A DNA stretch of 64,000 bases from JAWKMZ01 sp041391965 (GCA_041391965.1 JAWKMZ010000004.1:1-64000); one strand, 5' to 3'; numbered from the stretch's first letter, positions 36,515 to 45,346 are shown. A program made the numbers and translations. Notes: a model not told the origin generated them from the letters alone.

Positions 36515-37279
36515 TTATTCGAGTACAAAGGTCACAAATTCTGAAATAGTTTCCACATTTTTTATTGATAAATATTTAATAAAAGCACTGCCAATAATAG
36601 CTCCTTTAGCATATTGGGTAGCTTGCGTAAAGGTTTTGTTGTCAGATATTCCAAAGCCAATAATTTGCGGATTTTTTAGATTCATGGCTGCAATACGTTT
36701 AAAATAGTTAGTTTGCTCCTCTCCAAAACCCGATTGACTTCCTGTAACACTGGCACTACTGACCATGTAAATAAATCCGTTGGAAATAGAATCTATAAAA
36801 TGGATACGCTCATCAGATGTTTGTGGTGTAATTAAAAACACATTGATAAGGCTCAATTTTTCGAAGATTGATTTATAGTTTTGGTTGTAAACATCAACAG
36901 GTAAATCAGGAATTATAAGACCGTCAATGCCAATTTCTTGGCATTTTTTGCAGAAGGCTTCTACACCATATTGCAAAATAGGATTAAAATAACCCATAAT
37001 AATCAATGGAATGCTTACCGTTTTTCTAATAGCTTTTAATTGATTGAATACTACTTCTGTGGTCATCCCATTTTTAAGTGCTTGCGTAGAGCTTGCTTGG
37101 ATGGTTGGTCCATCAGCTAATGGGTCACTAAAAGGTAAGCCAATTTCTATCATGTCCACACCACTTTTTTCAAGATTTTGAATGATGGAAACTGTGTCAT
37201 TTAAATTTGGGTAACCTGCTGTAAAATAGATGGATAAAAGTTTTTTGTTTTCTTTTAATTTTTGATGAATTCTATTCAT
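36515..37279 (-). CDS. trpA: Tryptophan synthase alpha chain
   Basis: Cleaves indole-3-glycerol phosphate to indole for the beta subunit. About 254 residues as a TIM barrel; catalytic E45 in MIEIGLPFSDPLADGP and D56 in the same motif are present. I chose the ATG at 37279 because the upstream extension (to 37333) is Lys/Gln-rich and not family-like. It is separated from trpB by an unusual 134-nt spacer. Confidence 0.97.
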   Translation of the reverse strand: MNRIHQKLKENKKLLSIYFTAGYPNLNDTVSIIQNLEKSGVDMIEIGLPFSDPLADGPTIQASSTQALKNGMTTEVVFNQLKAIRKTVSIPLIIMGYFNPILQYGVEAFCKKCQEIGIDGLIIPDLPVDVYNQNYKSIFEKLSLINVFLITPQTSDERIHFIDSISNGFIYMVSSASVTGSQSGFGEEQTNYFKRIAAMNLKNPQIIGFGISDNKTFTQATQYAKGAIIGSAFIKYLSIKNVETISEFVTFVLE

Positions 37280-37413
37280 TGGTATGTTTTTCTTTTGTTT
37301 TTTTTGATGTTTTTGCGTTAAGGATTGAGGCATTTGTTGGAGCTCCTCGCAGAGAGCGACTGCCGAAAGCCTGACACTACGTAGCTAAAGCGATGTAGTG
37401 TAACGCCATAATT
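37280..37413 (-). other. Unusual trpB-trpA spacer
   Basis: A 134-nt gap in an otherwise tight operon. Part of it (about 37334-37405) is clearly richer in G+C than its neighbours and holds a 7-bp inverted repeat ACACTAC (37374-37380) / GTAGTGT (37395-37401). It looks like an inserted repeat element, but I see no second copy in the window. Confidence 0.4.
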
Positions 37414-38595
37414 TTAAAGATTAAAATAATGAATATACGTATCTAAATCTTTATCACCACGACCAGACAAACTCACCACGATAATGTCATTTGGGTTGAA
37501 CGTTTTTTGCTCAAAAATTGCCAAAGCATGCGAACTTTCAATGGCAGGAATAATACCTTCCAATTGACATAACTTTAAACCAGCTGTCATCGCTTCATTA
37601 TCAGTAATAGCAATAAATTCAGCTCTTTTGCTTTTGTACAAATGTGCATGAAGTGGTCCAATTCCAGGATAGTCTAATCCAGCAGAAATAGAGTAAGGTT
37701 CGGTAATTTGTCCATCATGAGTTTGCATTAACAAAGTTTTGCTTCCATGTATAATGCCTTCTTTTCCTAAAAGTGAGGTTGCAGCACTTTGGCCAGAATT
37801 TACACCTTTTCCAGCTGCTTCAACAGCAATTAATTGAACGTCTGTATCGTCCAAAAAATGATAATAAGCACCTGCAGCATTGCTACCTCCACCAACACAA
37901 GCAACTACATAATTGGGTTTTGTGGTATTTTCTTTTTCTTTGAGTTGCCACTTAATTTCTTCAGAAACGATGGCTTGAAAACGCGCTACCATATCTGGAT
38001 AAGGATGTGGTCCAACCACACTTCCAATAATGTAATGCGTATCTGTAGGATGATTAATCCAATCACGAATGGCTTCGTTGGTGGCATCTTTTAAGGTGCG
38101 ACTACCAGAAAGTGCTGGAATGACCTTAGCACCTAACATTTTCATTCGGGCAACGTTAGGTGCTTGTCGTGCAATGTCAATTTCGCCCATATATACAATA
38201 CATTCCAAACCCATTAAGGCGCAAACTGTTGCAGTTGCCACACCATGTTGTCCAGCACCAGTTTCGGCAATAATGCGATGTTTATTTAAGCGTTTTGCCA
38301 TTAAAATTTGGCCAATTGTATTATTGATTTTATGGGCTCCTGTATGATTTAAATCTTCTCGTTTTAGATAGATTTTTGTGTTGTATTTTTCTGAAAGATG
38401 TTTAGCAAAATAGAGTGGAGAAGGACGACCAACATAATCTTTAAGCAAGGTATTGAACTCTTTTTGAAATTCTGGTTCAACCATTATTTTCAGATAATTT
38501 TGTCGTAATTCTTCTACATTTGGATAGAGCATTTCTGGGATGAAAGCGCCTCCAAATTCTCCATAATATCCTTTGTTGTTAATGTTGTAGCTCAT
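37414..38595 (-). CDS. trpB: Tryptophan synthase beta chain
   Basis: PLP enzyme joining indole and serine; 393 residues. PLP-lysine K89 in LNHTGAHKINNT, phosphate-binding GGGSNA in VACVGGGSNAAGAYY, and the C-terminal SLSGRGDKDL are visible. A dispersed palindrome lies between trpF and this gene. Confidence 0.98.
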   Translation of the reverse strand: MSYNINNKGYYGEFGGAFIPEMLYPNVEELRQNYLKIMVEPEFQKEFNTLLKDYVGRPSPLYFAKHLSEKYNTKIYLKREDLNHTGAHKINNTIGQILMAKRLNKHRIIAETGAGQHGVATATVCALMGLECIVYMGEIDIARQAPNVARMKMLGAKVIPALSGSRTLKDATNEAIRDWINHPTDTHYIIGSVVGPHPYPDMVARFQAIVSEEIKWQLKEKENTTKPNYVVACVGGGSNAAGAYYHFLDDTDVQLIAVEAAGKGVNSGQSAATSLLGKEGIIHGSKTLLMQTHDGQITEPYSISAGLDYPGIGPLHAHLYKSKRAEFIAITDNEAMTAGLKLCQLEGIIPAIESSHALAIFEQKTFNPNDIIVVSLSGRGDKDLDTYIHYFNL

Positions 38596-38599
38596 AATT

Positions 38600-38628
38600 T
38601 GTCATTTCTGAAAAGACAGAAATCTCAT
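38600..38628. repeat. Dispersed TGTCATT palindrome, copy 3
   Basis: ATTTCTG-N6-CAGAAAT (38604-38622) preceded by TTTGTC and followed by CTCAT, located between trpF and trpB inside the trp operon. Confidence 0.6.
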
Positions 38629-38644
38629 GGTTTTTAATTTGTAA

Positions 38645-39265
38645 CTAATTATTAAGTTTTGTCTTAAAACGTTTTAATGCTTCTAAATTTTTTAACCCAA
38701 CTGTAATTTCAAATCTGCTGTTAACATCAATAGCGTAGCAGTATTTTGAAGCTTCAGTTTTAAAGAACATTTTTAAATGCTCTATATTTTCTAATCCAAT
38801 GCCACCACTTAAAAAATAGGGTTTTGTTGAAGTGTAATTTTTTAAAATTTCCCAATTAAAAGTATAGCCATTGCCACCTGGAAGGTTGCCTTTAGTATCA
38901 AATAGATAATAATCGCAAACCTTTTCAAAAGCTTGTAAATCATCAAAATTGAAATTGTCTTTAATTGAAAATACTTTGATGATTTCTATATGTTTTGCTT
39001 GCAATTTTTTACAATATTCAGGAGGTTCTTCGCCATGTAATTGAAGCATTTGCAAATCGTATTTTTTTGTAGTTTCAAGAATTGTTTCTAAAGATGCGTT
39101 TACAAAAACACCTATTTTTTTGATAGATTTTGGTAATTGTGGCATGATGTCATCAAAAAAACGACCAGATTTTTCATAAAAAATAAAGCCAAGAAAATCG
39201 GGTTGCAACGTTGCAACTTCAATGATGTTTTCTTGATATTTCATACCGCAGATTTTAAGTTTCAT
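38645..39265 (-). CDS. trpF: Phosphoribosylanthranilate isomerase
   Basis: A 206-residue TIM-barrel isomerase. The N-terminal KICGMK supplies the catalytic Cys, and the late DVNSRFE supplies the catalytic Asp; LSGGIGLENI is the phosphate site. It overlaps the end of trpC by 11 nt. Third-stage enzyme of tryptophan synthesis. Confidence 0.97.
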   Translation of the reverse strand: MKLKICGMKYQENIIEVATLQPDFLGFIFYEKSGRFFDDIMPQLPKSIKKIGVFVNASLETILETTKKYDLQMLQLHGEEPPEYCKKLQAKHIEIIKVFSIKDNFNFDDLQAFEKVCDYYLFDTKGNLPGGNGYTFNWEILKNYTSTKPYFLSGGIGLENIEHLKMFFKTEASKYCYAIDVNSRFEITVGLKNLEALKRFKTKLNN

Positions 39266-40046
39266 TATTTAATTTTTCAATAAATGTTTTGGCACTTTCG
39301 CCTGCATTTTCTGTTTTCATAAAATTTTCACCAATCAGAAAACCTTTGTAATTGTAGGTTTGTAACTCTTTGATAGTTTCAATGCAACTAAGTCCGCTTT
39401 CAGATACTTTTATAAAATCGTTTGGGATTAAGGAACTCAGTGTTTTGCTAATTTTTATATTGACATCAAAGGTTTTTAAGTTTCTATTATTAACACCAAT
39501 CATATCTAAACTTGGCATGATGGATTTGTGCAATTCGTCTTCGTTATGAACCTCTAAAAGCACATTGAGATTCAAACTTTTTGCTAATTCTGAAAATTGT
39601 TTGATTTCAGTTTTAGTCAAAATGGCAGCAATCAGCAAAATCACATCGGCTCCAAAGGCTTTGGCTTCTATAATTTGATAGGCATCAATGATAAATTCTT
39701 TACGTAGCAAAGGCAAATTACAACTGGCTCTTGTTATTAATAAATCATCTAAAGAACCACCAAAATACTTACCATCAGTAAGCACAGACATGCCGCAAAC
39801 ACCTGCATTTTCATAGCCTGTTGCAACATCAGACACATTTAAATTTTGATTGATAATAGATTTTGATGGTGAGCGTCGTTTGTGTTCAGCTATAATACCT
39901 GTAGTGCTATTTTTTAATTTGTTGACTAAAGAAGTTGTAGGTCGTTCAAATAAAACAGAGTGTTCCAATTGTGAGATTGGAATGAGTTGTTTTTTGAGTT
40001 GCACTTCAATCCGTTTGTCTGCAATTATGTTATCTAAAATAGTCAT
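39255..40046 (-). CDS. trpC: Indole-3-glycerol phosphate synthase
   Basis: A 263-residue TIM barrel with IIAEHKRRSPSKS (catalytic Lys), LLRKEFIIDAYQIIEA, LEVHNEDEL, GVNNRNLKTF and VSESGLS, all family signatures. Separate from trpF rather than fused as in E. coli. It overlaps trpD by 4 nt. Confidence 0.97.
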   Translation of the reverse strand: MTILDNIIADKRIEVQLKKQLIPISQLEHSVLFERPTTSLVNKLKNSTTGIIAEHKRRSPSKSIINQNLNVSDVATGYENAGVCGMSVLTDGKYFGGSLDDLLITRASCNLPLLRKEFIIDAYQIIEAKAFGADVILLIAAILTKTEIKQFSELAKSLNLNVLLEVHNEDELHKSIMPSLDMIGVNNRNLKTFDVNIKISKTLSSLIPNDFIKVSESGLSCIETIKELQTYNYKGFLIGENFMKTENAGESAKTFIEKLNNET

Positions 40047-41041
40047 TGGTTGTTGCTAATGTTTACAAGGGTTTTGAAACAATTCAATGCGTTTTTAGAC
40101 AGTAAAGATTCTTTTGCCATTTCAAAGCTTTCTGCAACCGAATTATTTTTTACAGTGGCAATAGCCATAGCTGCATTGGCACAAACGACGTTGTTTTGCG
40201 CTTCAGTGCCATAACCATTTAAAATGTGCATAAATATTTTTGCCGAACAGTCTATAGTATCACCACCATGAATAGCCTCTTGGTCAAGAGTTTTTACACC
40301 AAAGTCCTCTGGATTTAAAATTTGTTCTGAATGATTTTTAATCACTTTTGTTGGGCCTGTCAGAGAGATTTCGTCATAACCATCCAAGGCATGTAGTAAG
40401 GTGTAATTTTTATTTGTATTTTGATATAAATAGCTATACATACGCAACAATTCTAAACTAAAAACGCCAACCATTTGGTATTTTGGAAACGATGGATTTG
40501 TCATAGGACCTAACATATTGAAAAAAGTTTTTACAGCTAAATCTTTACGAATTGGTGCCACATTTTTCATGGCAGGATGAAATAAAGGTGCATGCAGAAT
40601 GCAAATGCCAGCATCGTCCAAACAGCGCTTTAAAAAGTTTTTATCTGAAGAGAATTTGACTCCTAAATACTCTAAAACGTTAGAAGAGCCACAAGTGGAA
40701 GATACACCATAATTTCCGTGTTTTGAAACATTGATATCAGCACCTGCAGTAACAAAGGATGCTAATGTTGAAATGTTAAACGTGTCTTTTCCGTCGCCAC
40801 CAGTTCCGCACAAATCGATAGCGTTATAGGCTTTTAAATCTACAGGAATACAAAGCTCTAAAAGCGCATCTCTAAACCCTTGAAGTTCTTCAATGGTAAT
40901 GCTTCGCATCATAAAAACCGTTAAAAAGGAGGCTATTTGACTTTGGTTGTAATCGCCTTTGGAGATGTTGACTAAAACCTGTTTAGCTTCTTCGCTTGAA
41001 ATGCTTTCCTGATTGATAAGTCTGTTTAATATATCTTTCAT
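40043..41041 (-). CDS. trpD: Anthranilate phosphoribosyltransferase
   Basis: A 332-residue transferase adding phosphoribose to anthranilate. The PRPP-binding GTGGDGKDTFNIST and KHGNYGVSSTCGSSNVLEYLG are clear, with an N-terminal helical domain. It overlaps trpC by 4 nt and starts just after trpG. Confidence 0.97.
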   Translation of the reverse strand: MKDILNRLINQESISSEEAKQVLVNISKGDYNQSQIASFLTVFMMRSITIEELQGFRDALLELCIPVDLKAYNAIDLCGTGGDGKDTFNISTLASFVTAGADINVSKHGNYGVSSTCGSSNVLEYLGVKFSSDKNFLKRCLDDAGICILHAPLFHPAMKNVAPIRKDLAVKTFFNMLGPMTNPSFPKYQMVGVFSLELLRMYSYLYQNTNKNYTLLHALDGYDEISLTGPTKVIKNHSEQILNPEDFGVKTLDQEAIHGGDTIDCSAKIFMHILNGYGTEAQNNVVCANAAMAIATVKNNSVAESFEMAKESLLSKNALNCFKTLVNISNNQ

Positions 41042-41042
41042 C

Positions 41043-41612
41043 TTAACTGTTAATCCAATTTTTTAAAATTTGTTTTCCATTTGGTGTTAATACCGATTCT
41101 GGATGGTATTGTACTCCTTTTACATCGTAAATTCGATGACGTAGTGACATTACTTGTCCGTTTTCGTCAAAAGAGGTTGCTTCTAAAACGTCTGGTAAAT
41201 TGGCATCCACAACCCAAGAATGGTAACGTCCAACTTCAAAAGAGGTGTTTAAATCTTTAAAAAGCGGCTCATCATTGACACAAAGTGTTATTTTGGTAGC
41301 AATACCATGAAACACTTTGTCTAAATTGATAAGTGAACCACCAAACACTTCGCCAATGGCTTGCAGTCCTAAACAAACGCCCAATATGCTTTTAGTTGGT
41401 GCATAGGTTTTTATAATGGCTTTTAGCAAGCCTGCTTCATCAGGAATTCCAGGACCAGGAGATAGTACAATTTTATCAAAAGGTTTTATCTCTTTTAACG
41501 TAAGTTTATCGTTACGTTTTACAGTGACTATGCAATCTAATTCTTCTAAATAATGAACGAGATTGTAGGTAAAACTGTCGTAATTGTCTATGACTAATAC
41601 TTTTGTCATCAT
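41043..41612 (-). CDS. trpG: Anthranilate synthase component II (glutamine amidotransferase)
   Basis: A 189-residue class I glutamine amidotransferase. Nucleophile C80 in GVCLGLQAIGE; the His/Glu pair in QYHPESVLT. It supplies ammonia to TrpE. Two adjacent ATGs (41612, 41609) are possible; the first overlaps the trpE stop. Confidence 0.97.
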   Translation of the reverse strand: MMTKVLVIDNYDSFTYNLVHYLEELDCIVTVKRNDKLTLKEIKPFDKIVLSPGPGIPDEAGLLKAIIKTYAPTKSILGVCLGLQAIGEVFGGSLINLDKVFHGIATKITLCVNDEPLFKDLNTSFEVGRYHSWVVDANLPDVLEATSFDENGQVMSLRHRIYDVKGVQYHPESVLTPNGKQILKNWINS

Positions 41613-43015
41613 TATATATTTTCTGCTAATTCAATAGCTTTTGTTAAAGCACCTAATTTGTTATATACTTCTTGCAATTCGTGTTCTGGATTTGATTTTG
41701 AAACCAATCCTGCACCAGCTTGCCAATGCAATTGATGATTTTTGCTTAAAAAAGTTCGAATCATAATAGCGTGGTTAAAGTTGCCCTCAAAATCCATAAA
41801 GCCTATAGCACCTCCATAAAATCCACGACTGGTTTTTTCGTATTGTTCAATGAGTTGCATTGCTTTATGTTTTGGAGCACCACTTAAGGTGCCTGCAGGA
41901 AACGTGTCTGCAACTATTTGCATGGTTGTGGTGTTGCTATGTTTGGTTCCTGTAACTTTACTCACTAAATGGATGACATGTGAAAAGAACTGAACTTCGC
42001 GATAGGTTTCAACCTTCACATTGCTTCCATGTCTGCTTAAGTCGTTGCGAGCCAAATCAACTAACATGACATGTTCAGCATTTTCTTTATCATCTACAGC
42101 CAATTGCTTTGCAAGTTCTGAGTCTTTTTCGTCATTTCCTGTACGTTTAAAAGTGCCTGCAATAGGATGAATTTCGGCTTTGTCTTTTTTTATAACAAGG
42201 TGTGCTTCTGGCGAACTGCCAAAGATTTTAAAATCGCCATAATCAAAATAGAAGAGGTAAGGTGATGGATTAATACTTCTCAAGGCACGATAAACATTAA
42301 ACTCATCGCCTTTAAATGCTTGAGTAAATCTTTTGGATAGCACTAACTGAAAAACATCACCTCTGGCACAATGCTTTTTTGCTAATTCAACATGTTGTTT
42401 ATAATCGTCATCTGTAAGGTTTGAGGTTGTTTTTCCATTTGTTGAAAAGTTAAAAGCTGCGTAGTTTTTTGATTTGATAAGCTGTAAAATATCGTCAATA
42501 TTATTTTCAGCATCAAAGCAATGTGCAAAAATATAGGCCTCATTTTTAAAGTGATTGATGGCAATAATGTTTTGATACACGGCATAATAAATGTCTGGAA
42601 TATCTAAATGACCTTCTTTTTTTGTAACATTAACTGCTTCAAAATAACGAACCGCATCATAAGCAATATACCCAAAAACACCGTTGTTGATGAATTTAAA
42701 CGTTTCTTCAGAATCTGTTTTAAACCGTTTTGTAAATTTATGGATGACATCAGCAACATCAGTTTTAGGTTTAATTTTGACAATTAACTGACTTCCATCT
42801 GGAAAACTTTGGGTGATGACTTCATTTTTTACTTTTATAGATGCGATTGGGTTGCAGCAGATGTATGAAAAACTGTTGTCGCTTGCATGGTAATCGCTAC
42901 TTTCCAATAGCATACTATTGGGAAATTTGTCTCTTATTTTTAGATAAATGCTTACAGGCGTGATGGTGTCTGCAAGAATTTTTTTGTGATGTGTGTATAA
43001 ACTAAAAGTTTTCAT
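41612..43015 (-). CDS. trpE: Anthranilate synthase component I
   Basis: A 467-residue chorismate-utilising enzyme. The tryptophan feedback motif is present as MLLESSD, and the catalytic core shows GSSPEAHLVI, IAGTFKRTGND, DLARNDLSRHG and FPAGTLSGAPK. It is the first structural gene of trpEGDCFBA; an attenuator precedes it, so both enzyme inhibition and transcription attenuation likely act here. Confidence 0.98.
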   Translation of the reverse strand: MKTFSLYTHHKKILADTITPVSIYLKIRDKFPNSMLLESSDYHASDNSFSYICCNPIASIKVKNEVITQSFPDGSQLIVKIKPKTDVADVIHKFTKRFKTDSEETFKFINNGVFGYIAYDAVRYFEAVNVTKKEGHLDIPDIYYAVYQNIIAINHFKNEAYIFAHCFDAENNIDDILQLIKSKNYAAFNFSTNGKTTSNLTDDDYKQHVELAKKHCARGDVFQLVLSKRFTQAFKGDEFNVYRALRSINPSPYLFYFDYGDFKIFGSSPEAHLVIKKDKAEIHPIAGTFKRTGNDEKDSELAKQLAVDDKENAEHVMLVDLARNDLSRHGSNVKVETYREVQFFSHVIHLVSKVTGTKHSNTTTMQIVADTFPAGTLSGAPKHKAMQLIEQYEKTSRGFYGGAIGFMDFEGNFNHAIMIRTFLSKNHQLHWQAGAGLVSKSNPEHELQEVYNKLGALTKAIELAENI

Positions 43016-43028
43016 AATATAATTTGAT

Positions 43029-43060
43029 AAAAAAAAGGCTTGTCGTGAATGACAAGCCTT
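43029..43060 (-). terminator. trp attenuator terminator hairpin
   Basis: Minus-strand 10-bp perfect stem AAGGCTTGTC/GACAAGCCTT with a 6-nt loop, followed by eight T residues, only 14 nt upstream of trpE. Together with the Trp-rich leader peptide it forms an attenuator. Confidence 0.92.
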
Positions 43061-43090
43061 GATATTTTGAGTTTTAAAAATACAAAAGTG

Positions 43091-43153
43091 CTATTTCACG
43101 AAGTTTGAGTTTCGGAAATTCCACCACCAAGTATAATTAAAAATTGCGTTCAT
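43091..43153 (-). CDS. trpL: trp operon leader peptide (TrpL-like)
   Basis: A 20-codon reading frame between the trp promoter and the terminator, ATG at 43153 and TAG at 43091. It contains three consecutive TGG codons (residues 9-11, Tyr-Thr-Trp-Trp-Trp-Asn). In a window where Trp is rare, three in a row in a short frame right before trpE strongly marks a ribosome-stalling leader peptide. I could not assign a clear antiterminator pairing by eye. Confidence 0.88.
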   Translation of the reverse strand: MNAIFNYTWWWNFRNSNFVK

Positions 43154-43170
43154 TTGTTTAATAATAAGTT

Positions 43171-43201
43171 CAAATATAGAAATGTTAATTTGTATTTCAA
43201 A
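43171..43201 (-). promoter_or_regulatory. trp operon promoter
   Basis: On the minus strand TTTG (43201-43198), 19-nt spacer, TATATTTG (43178-43171): both boxes match and spacing is ideal. It places the transcript start just upstream of the leader peptide. Confidence 0.8.
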
Positions 43202-43217
43202 TTTTTTGAGATAAAAT

Positions 43218-43247
43218 AAAAAAAAGAATCCTGCAATTGCAGGATTC
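43218..43247 (-). terminator. Terminator after yceI
   Basis: A perfect self-complementary stem GAATCCTGCA/TGCAGGATTC (43226-43247) followed on the minus strand by eight T residues. It ends the MarR-yceI transcript before the trp promoter. Confidence 0.85.
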
Positions 43248-43285
43248 TCTCATCACTAAATGTTGCTATTAATCAATTCTTAGGG

Positions 43286-43855
43286 TTAAAACTTAAGATT
43301 TACATTTAGATCAAACTCATCATAAATAGCTTTGTCTTTTAAACCATCAAAAAAGCTTGTTGAACCATATCTTACGTCAAATTTGCTTCTGTCAACTTTT
43401 AAAGCAGCTGTTGCTGAGGTTTCAGTAACAATCATATCAAATGTAATTGGGTTTGTGATATTTTTAATAGTTAAATCACCAGTTACTTTTAAATCTCTGT
43501 CTTTACCTTCAACTTTTGTAATTTTAAAACTTGCTGTTGGATGTGCTTCAACACCAAAAAAATCAGCCGATTTTAAATGACCTTCTAATTTGCCTTTATA
43601 GTCGCCTTCTAAATCAGTAACTGTGATTGATGACATGTCAATTACAAAATCGCCACCAGTAAGTTGACCATCAGCAAAGGTTAGGTTGCCTTGTTTTATA
43701 TTGATAGTCCCTTCGTGCTCACCAGTTACTTTGTAACCTTTCCAAGTAATTTTGCTGTTTTTTACATCAACAGCTTTTTCTGATATGGTTGTAAATGATG
43801 CTCCTGTTAAAGCAACTAATACTATTAAAGCGTTATTAAAAATTGTTTTTTTCAT
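43286..43855 (-). CDS. YceI family periplasmic protein
   Basis: A 189-residue lipocalin-like protein with signal peptide and the YceI pattern: NSKITWKGYKVTGEHEGTINI, FVIDMSSI, HLKSADFFGVEAHPTASFKIT, GDLTIKNITNPITFDM, and VDRSKFDVRYGS. YceI proteins bind isoprenoid or amphiphilic ligands in the periplasm. It is downstream of a MarR gene (33-nt gap), a common pairing in Bacteroidota. Confidence 0.94.
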   Translation of the reverse strand: MKKTIFNNALIVLVALTGASFTTISEKAVDVKNSKITWKGYKVTGEHEGTINIKQGNLTFADGQLTGGDFVIDMSSITVTDLEGDYKGKLEGHLKSADFFGVEAHPTASFKITKVEGKDRDLKVTGDLTIKNITNPITFDMIVTETSATAALKVDRSKFDVRYGSTSFFDGLKDKAIYDEFDLNVNLKF

Positions 43856-43888
43856 TTTTTTTATTTGTTTCGTGTTTGTATTAAATAA

Positions 43889-44347
43889 TTAGTAATCTCT
43901 GAGTTTTGTTAATATATGGTTTAAGGTTTCCAATTCATCGTTTGTTAAATGAGAAGTTATGAGCTGTTCTGTACTGTCTATAATTGGGTCAATAGTGTTT
44001 AAAATATCTAAACCACTTTTGGTAATAAAGATGTCAACTTTTCTACGGTTTTTTTCGCAAGTAAAACGTTCTACATAGCCTTTTAAAATCAGTTTGTCCA
44101 CCAATCTTGTGGTATTACTCATTTTACTAATCATTCGATCCTGAATATCTTGTAGGTTGGTAGGGTTTCCTTTCTGTCCTCTTAAAATTCGCAATACATT
44201 AAATTGTTCTACAGATATATCAAAAGGTTTTAAAACACTTGTTATGTTGTCTTTTATCCAAACATTAGAGTGCATAATGTTTAAAACCGTTTTACGAACC
44301 AATGGTATTTTAGATTTTGTTTTAAGGATGTCTTCCAACTCTTTCAT
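43889..44347 (-). CDS. MarR family transcriptional regulator
   Basis: About 152 residues with the MarR winged HTH (QFNVLRILRGQKGNPTNLQDIQDRMISKMSNTTRLVDKLILKGYVER, then RRKVDIFITKSGL). I prefer the ATG at 44347; a TTG at 44368 lies inside the promoter/palindrome. Likely controls itself and yceI through the palindrome at its -7 box. Confidence 0.92.
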   Translation of the reverse strand: MKELEDILKTKSKIPLVRKTVLNIMHSNVWIKDNITSVLKPFDISVEQFNVLRILRGQKGNPTNLQDIQDRMISKMSNTTRLVDKLILKGYVERFTCEKNRRKVDIFITKSGLDILNTIDPIIDSTEQLITSHLTNDELETLNHILTKLRDY

Positions 44348-44356
44348 ATACAATAA

Positions 44357-44373
44357 TTGTATATACAAATATA
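44357..44373 (-). promoter_or_regulatory. MarR promoter with palindromic operator
   Basis: Minus-strand -7 box TATATTTG (44373-44366) overlaps the perfect 12-bp palindrome TTGTATATACAA (44357-44368), 10 nt before the MarR ATG. Position fits autorepression. Confidence 0.55.
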
Positions 44374-44556
44374 CGACATCTATTTTGATTTTAAAAACAA
44401 TGGAAGTATAAATTTTTGTTAAAAAGATGTTTTTGAATTAACTAACCATAGTATGCTATTTTTAATTTTAAAAATAAGATTAGGTGTTAGGCTAACAGAA
44501 ATATACTAAAAGTGTAACACTTTCGTTTTTTTATCGTCTATATCATAAAGAAATGT

Positions 44557-44564
44557 TAATTTTG
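44557..44564 (+). promoter_or_regulatory. -7 box for rhodanese genes
   Basis: TAATTTTG, exact TAnnTTTG, 20 nt before the first rhodanese ATG. Confidence 0.5.
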
Positions 44565-44584
44565 TAAGACTAAAATTTTAGGTA

Positions 44585-44905
44585 ATGGCAAATTTAACGC
44601 AAGAAGAATGGGTTGCTCAATTGAATAACGATACGAATGCAGTGATTTTGGACGTTAGAACAGATGCCGAAGTTGATGAAGGAATCATACCAAATGCAAT
44701 TCATATAGATATTTATAAAGGACAGGACTTTATAAACGAAATTGAAACATTAGATAAAACCAAAAACTATTATGTGTATTGTAAATCTGGAGGCAGAAGT
44801 GGGCAAGCATGTTCCATTATGAACCAATTGGGTTTTCAAAATGCATATAATCTTATAGGAGGTTTTAACGAATGGAGAGGAGAAACAACATCAATCAAAA
44901 CATAA
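44585..44905 (+). CDS. Cytosolic single-domain rhodanese
   Basis: A 106-residue rhodanese domain with the active-site loop around C66 (YVYCKSGGRSGQA) and the N-terminal VILDVRTDAEVDEGIIPNAIHID motif. No signal peptide. It transfers sulfane sulfur from a persulfide. A second rhodanese that is exported follows 10 nt later, so one unit works on each side of the membrane. Confidence 0.93.
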   Translation: MANLTQEEWVAQLNNDTNAVILDVRTDAEVDEGIIPNAIHIDIYKGQDFINEIETLDKTKNYYVYCKSGGRSGQACSIMNQLGFQNAYNLIGGFNEWRGETTSIKT

Positions 44906-44915
44906 ATTAAAACAC

Positions 44916-45314
44916 ATGAAACATTTTGCTATTATTTTAAGTATTGCACTTGTTGTTTTTGCAACAAGTTGTAAAGAAGCAGTTAAGGGCGATATAGAAG
45001 TAGTGACTCCAGAAGAAATGCAATCGCTTTTAGAATTAGAAGACGTACAATTAGTAGACGTAAGAACTCCAGAAGAGCGTAAAGAAGGCTATATAGAAAA
45101 TTCACAAAATATTGATTATAATTCGCCAACGTTTGATGAAGATATTTTAAAACTTGACAAAACCAAACCAGTCATATTATACTGTAAATCTGGAGGTCGA
45201 AGCTCTAAATGTGCAGAAAAACTCAAAGACGCAGGTTTTGTTAAAATTTACGATTTAAAAGGAGGCATTACCCAATGGAAGTTTGAAGGGCTCAAAATAA
45301 AAACCCTAAATTAA
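44916..45314 (+). CDS. Rhodanese-domain lipoprotein
   Basis: A 132-residue protein with a lipobox (ATSC, Cys19) and a rhodanese domain with C90 in ILYCKSGGRSSKC. It is a periplasmic or surface partner of the preceding cytosolic rhodanese. Followed by a strong terminator. Confidence 0.93.
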   Translation: MKHFAIILSIALVVFATSCKEAVKGDIEVVTPEEMQSLLELEDVQLVDVRTPEERKEGYIENSQNIDYNSPTFDEDILKLDKTKPVILYCKSGGRSSKCAEKLKDAGFVKIYDLKGGITQWKFEGLKIKTLN

Positions 45315-45320
45315 ATTTAA

Positions 45321-45346
45321 AACCGAACATTTTGTTCGGTTTTTTT
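45321..45346 (+). terminator. Terminator after rhodanese pair
   Basis: AACCGAACA-ttt-TGTTCGGTT (9-bp stem) followed by a T run. Confidence 0.9.

Noticed and set aside
37280..37333. 18-residue N-terminal extension of TrpA
   Set aside because: Lys/Gln-rich sequence unlike TrpA; the internal ATG gives a standard start.
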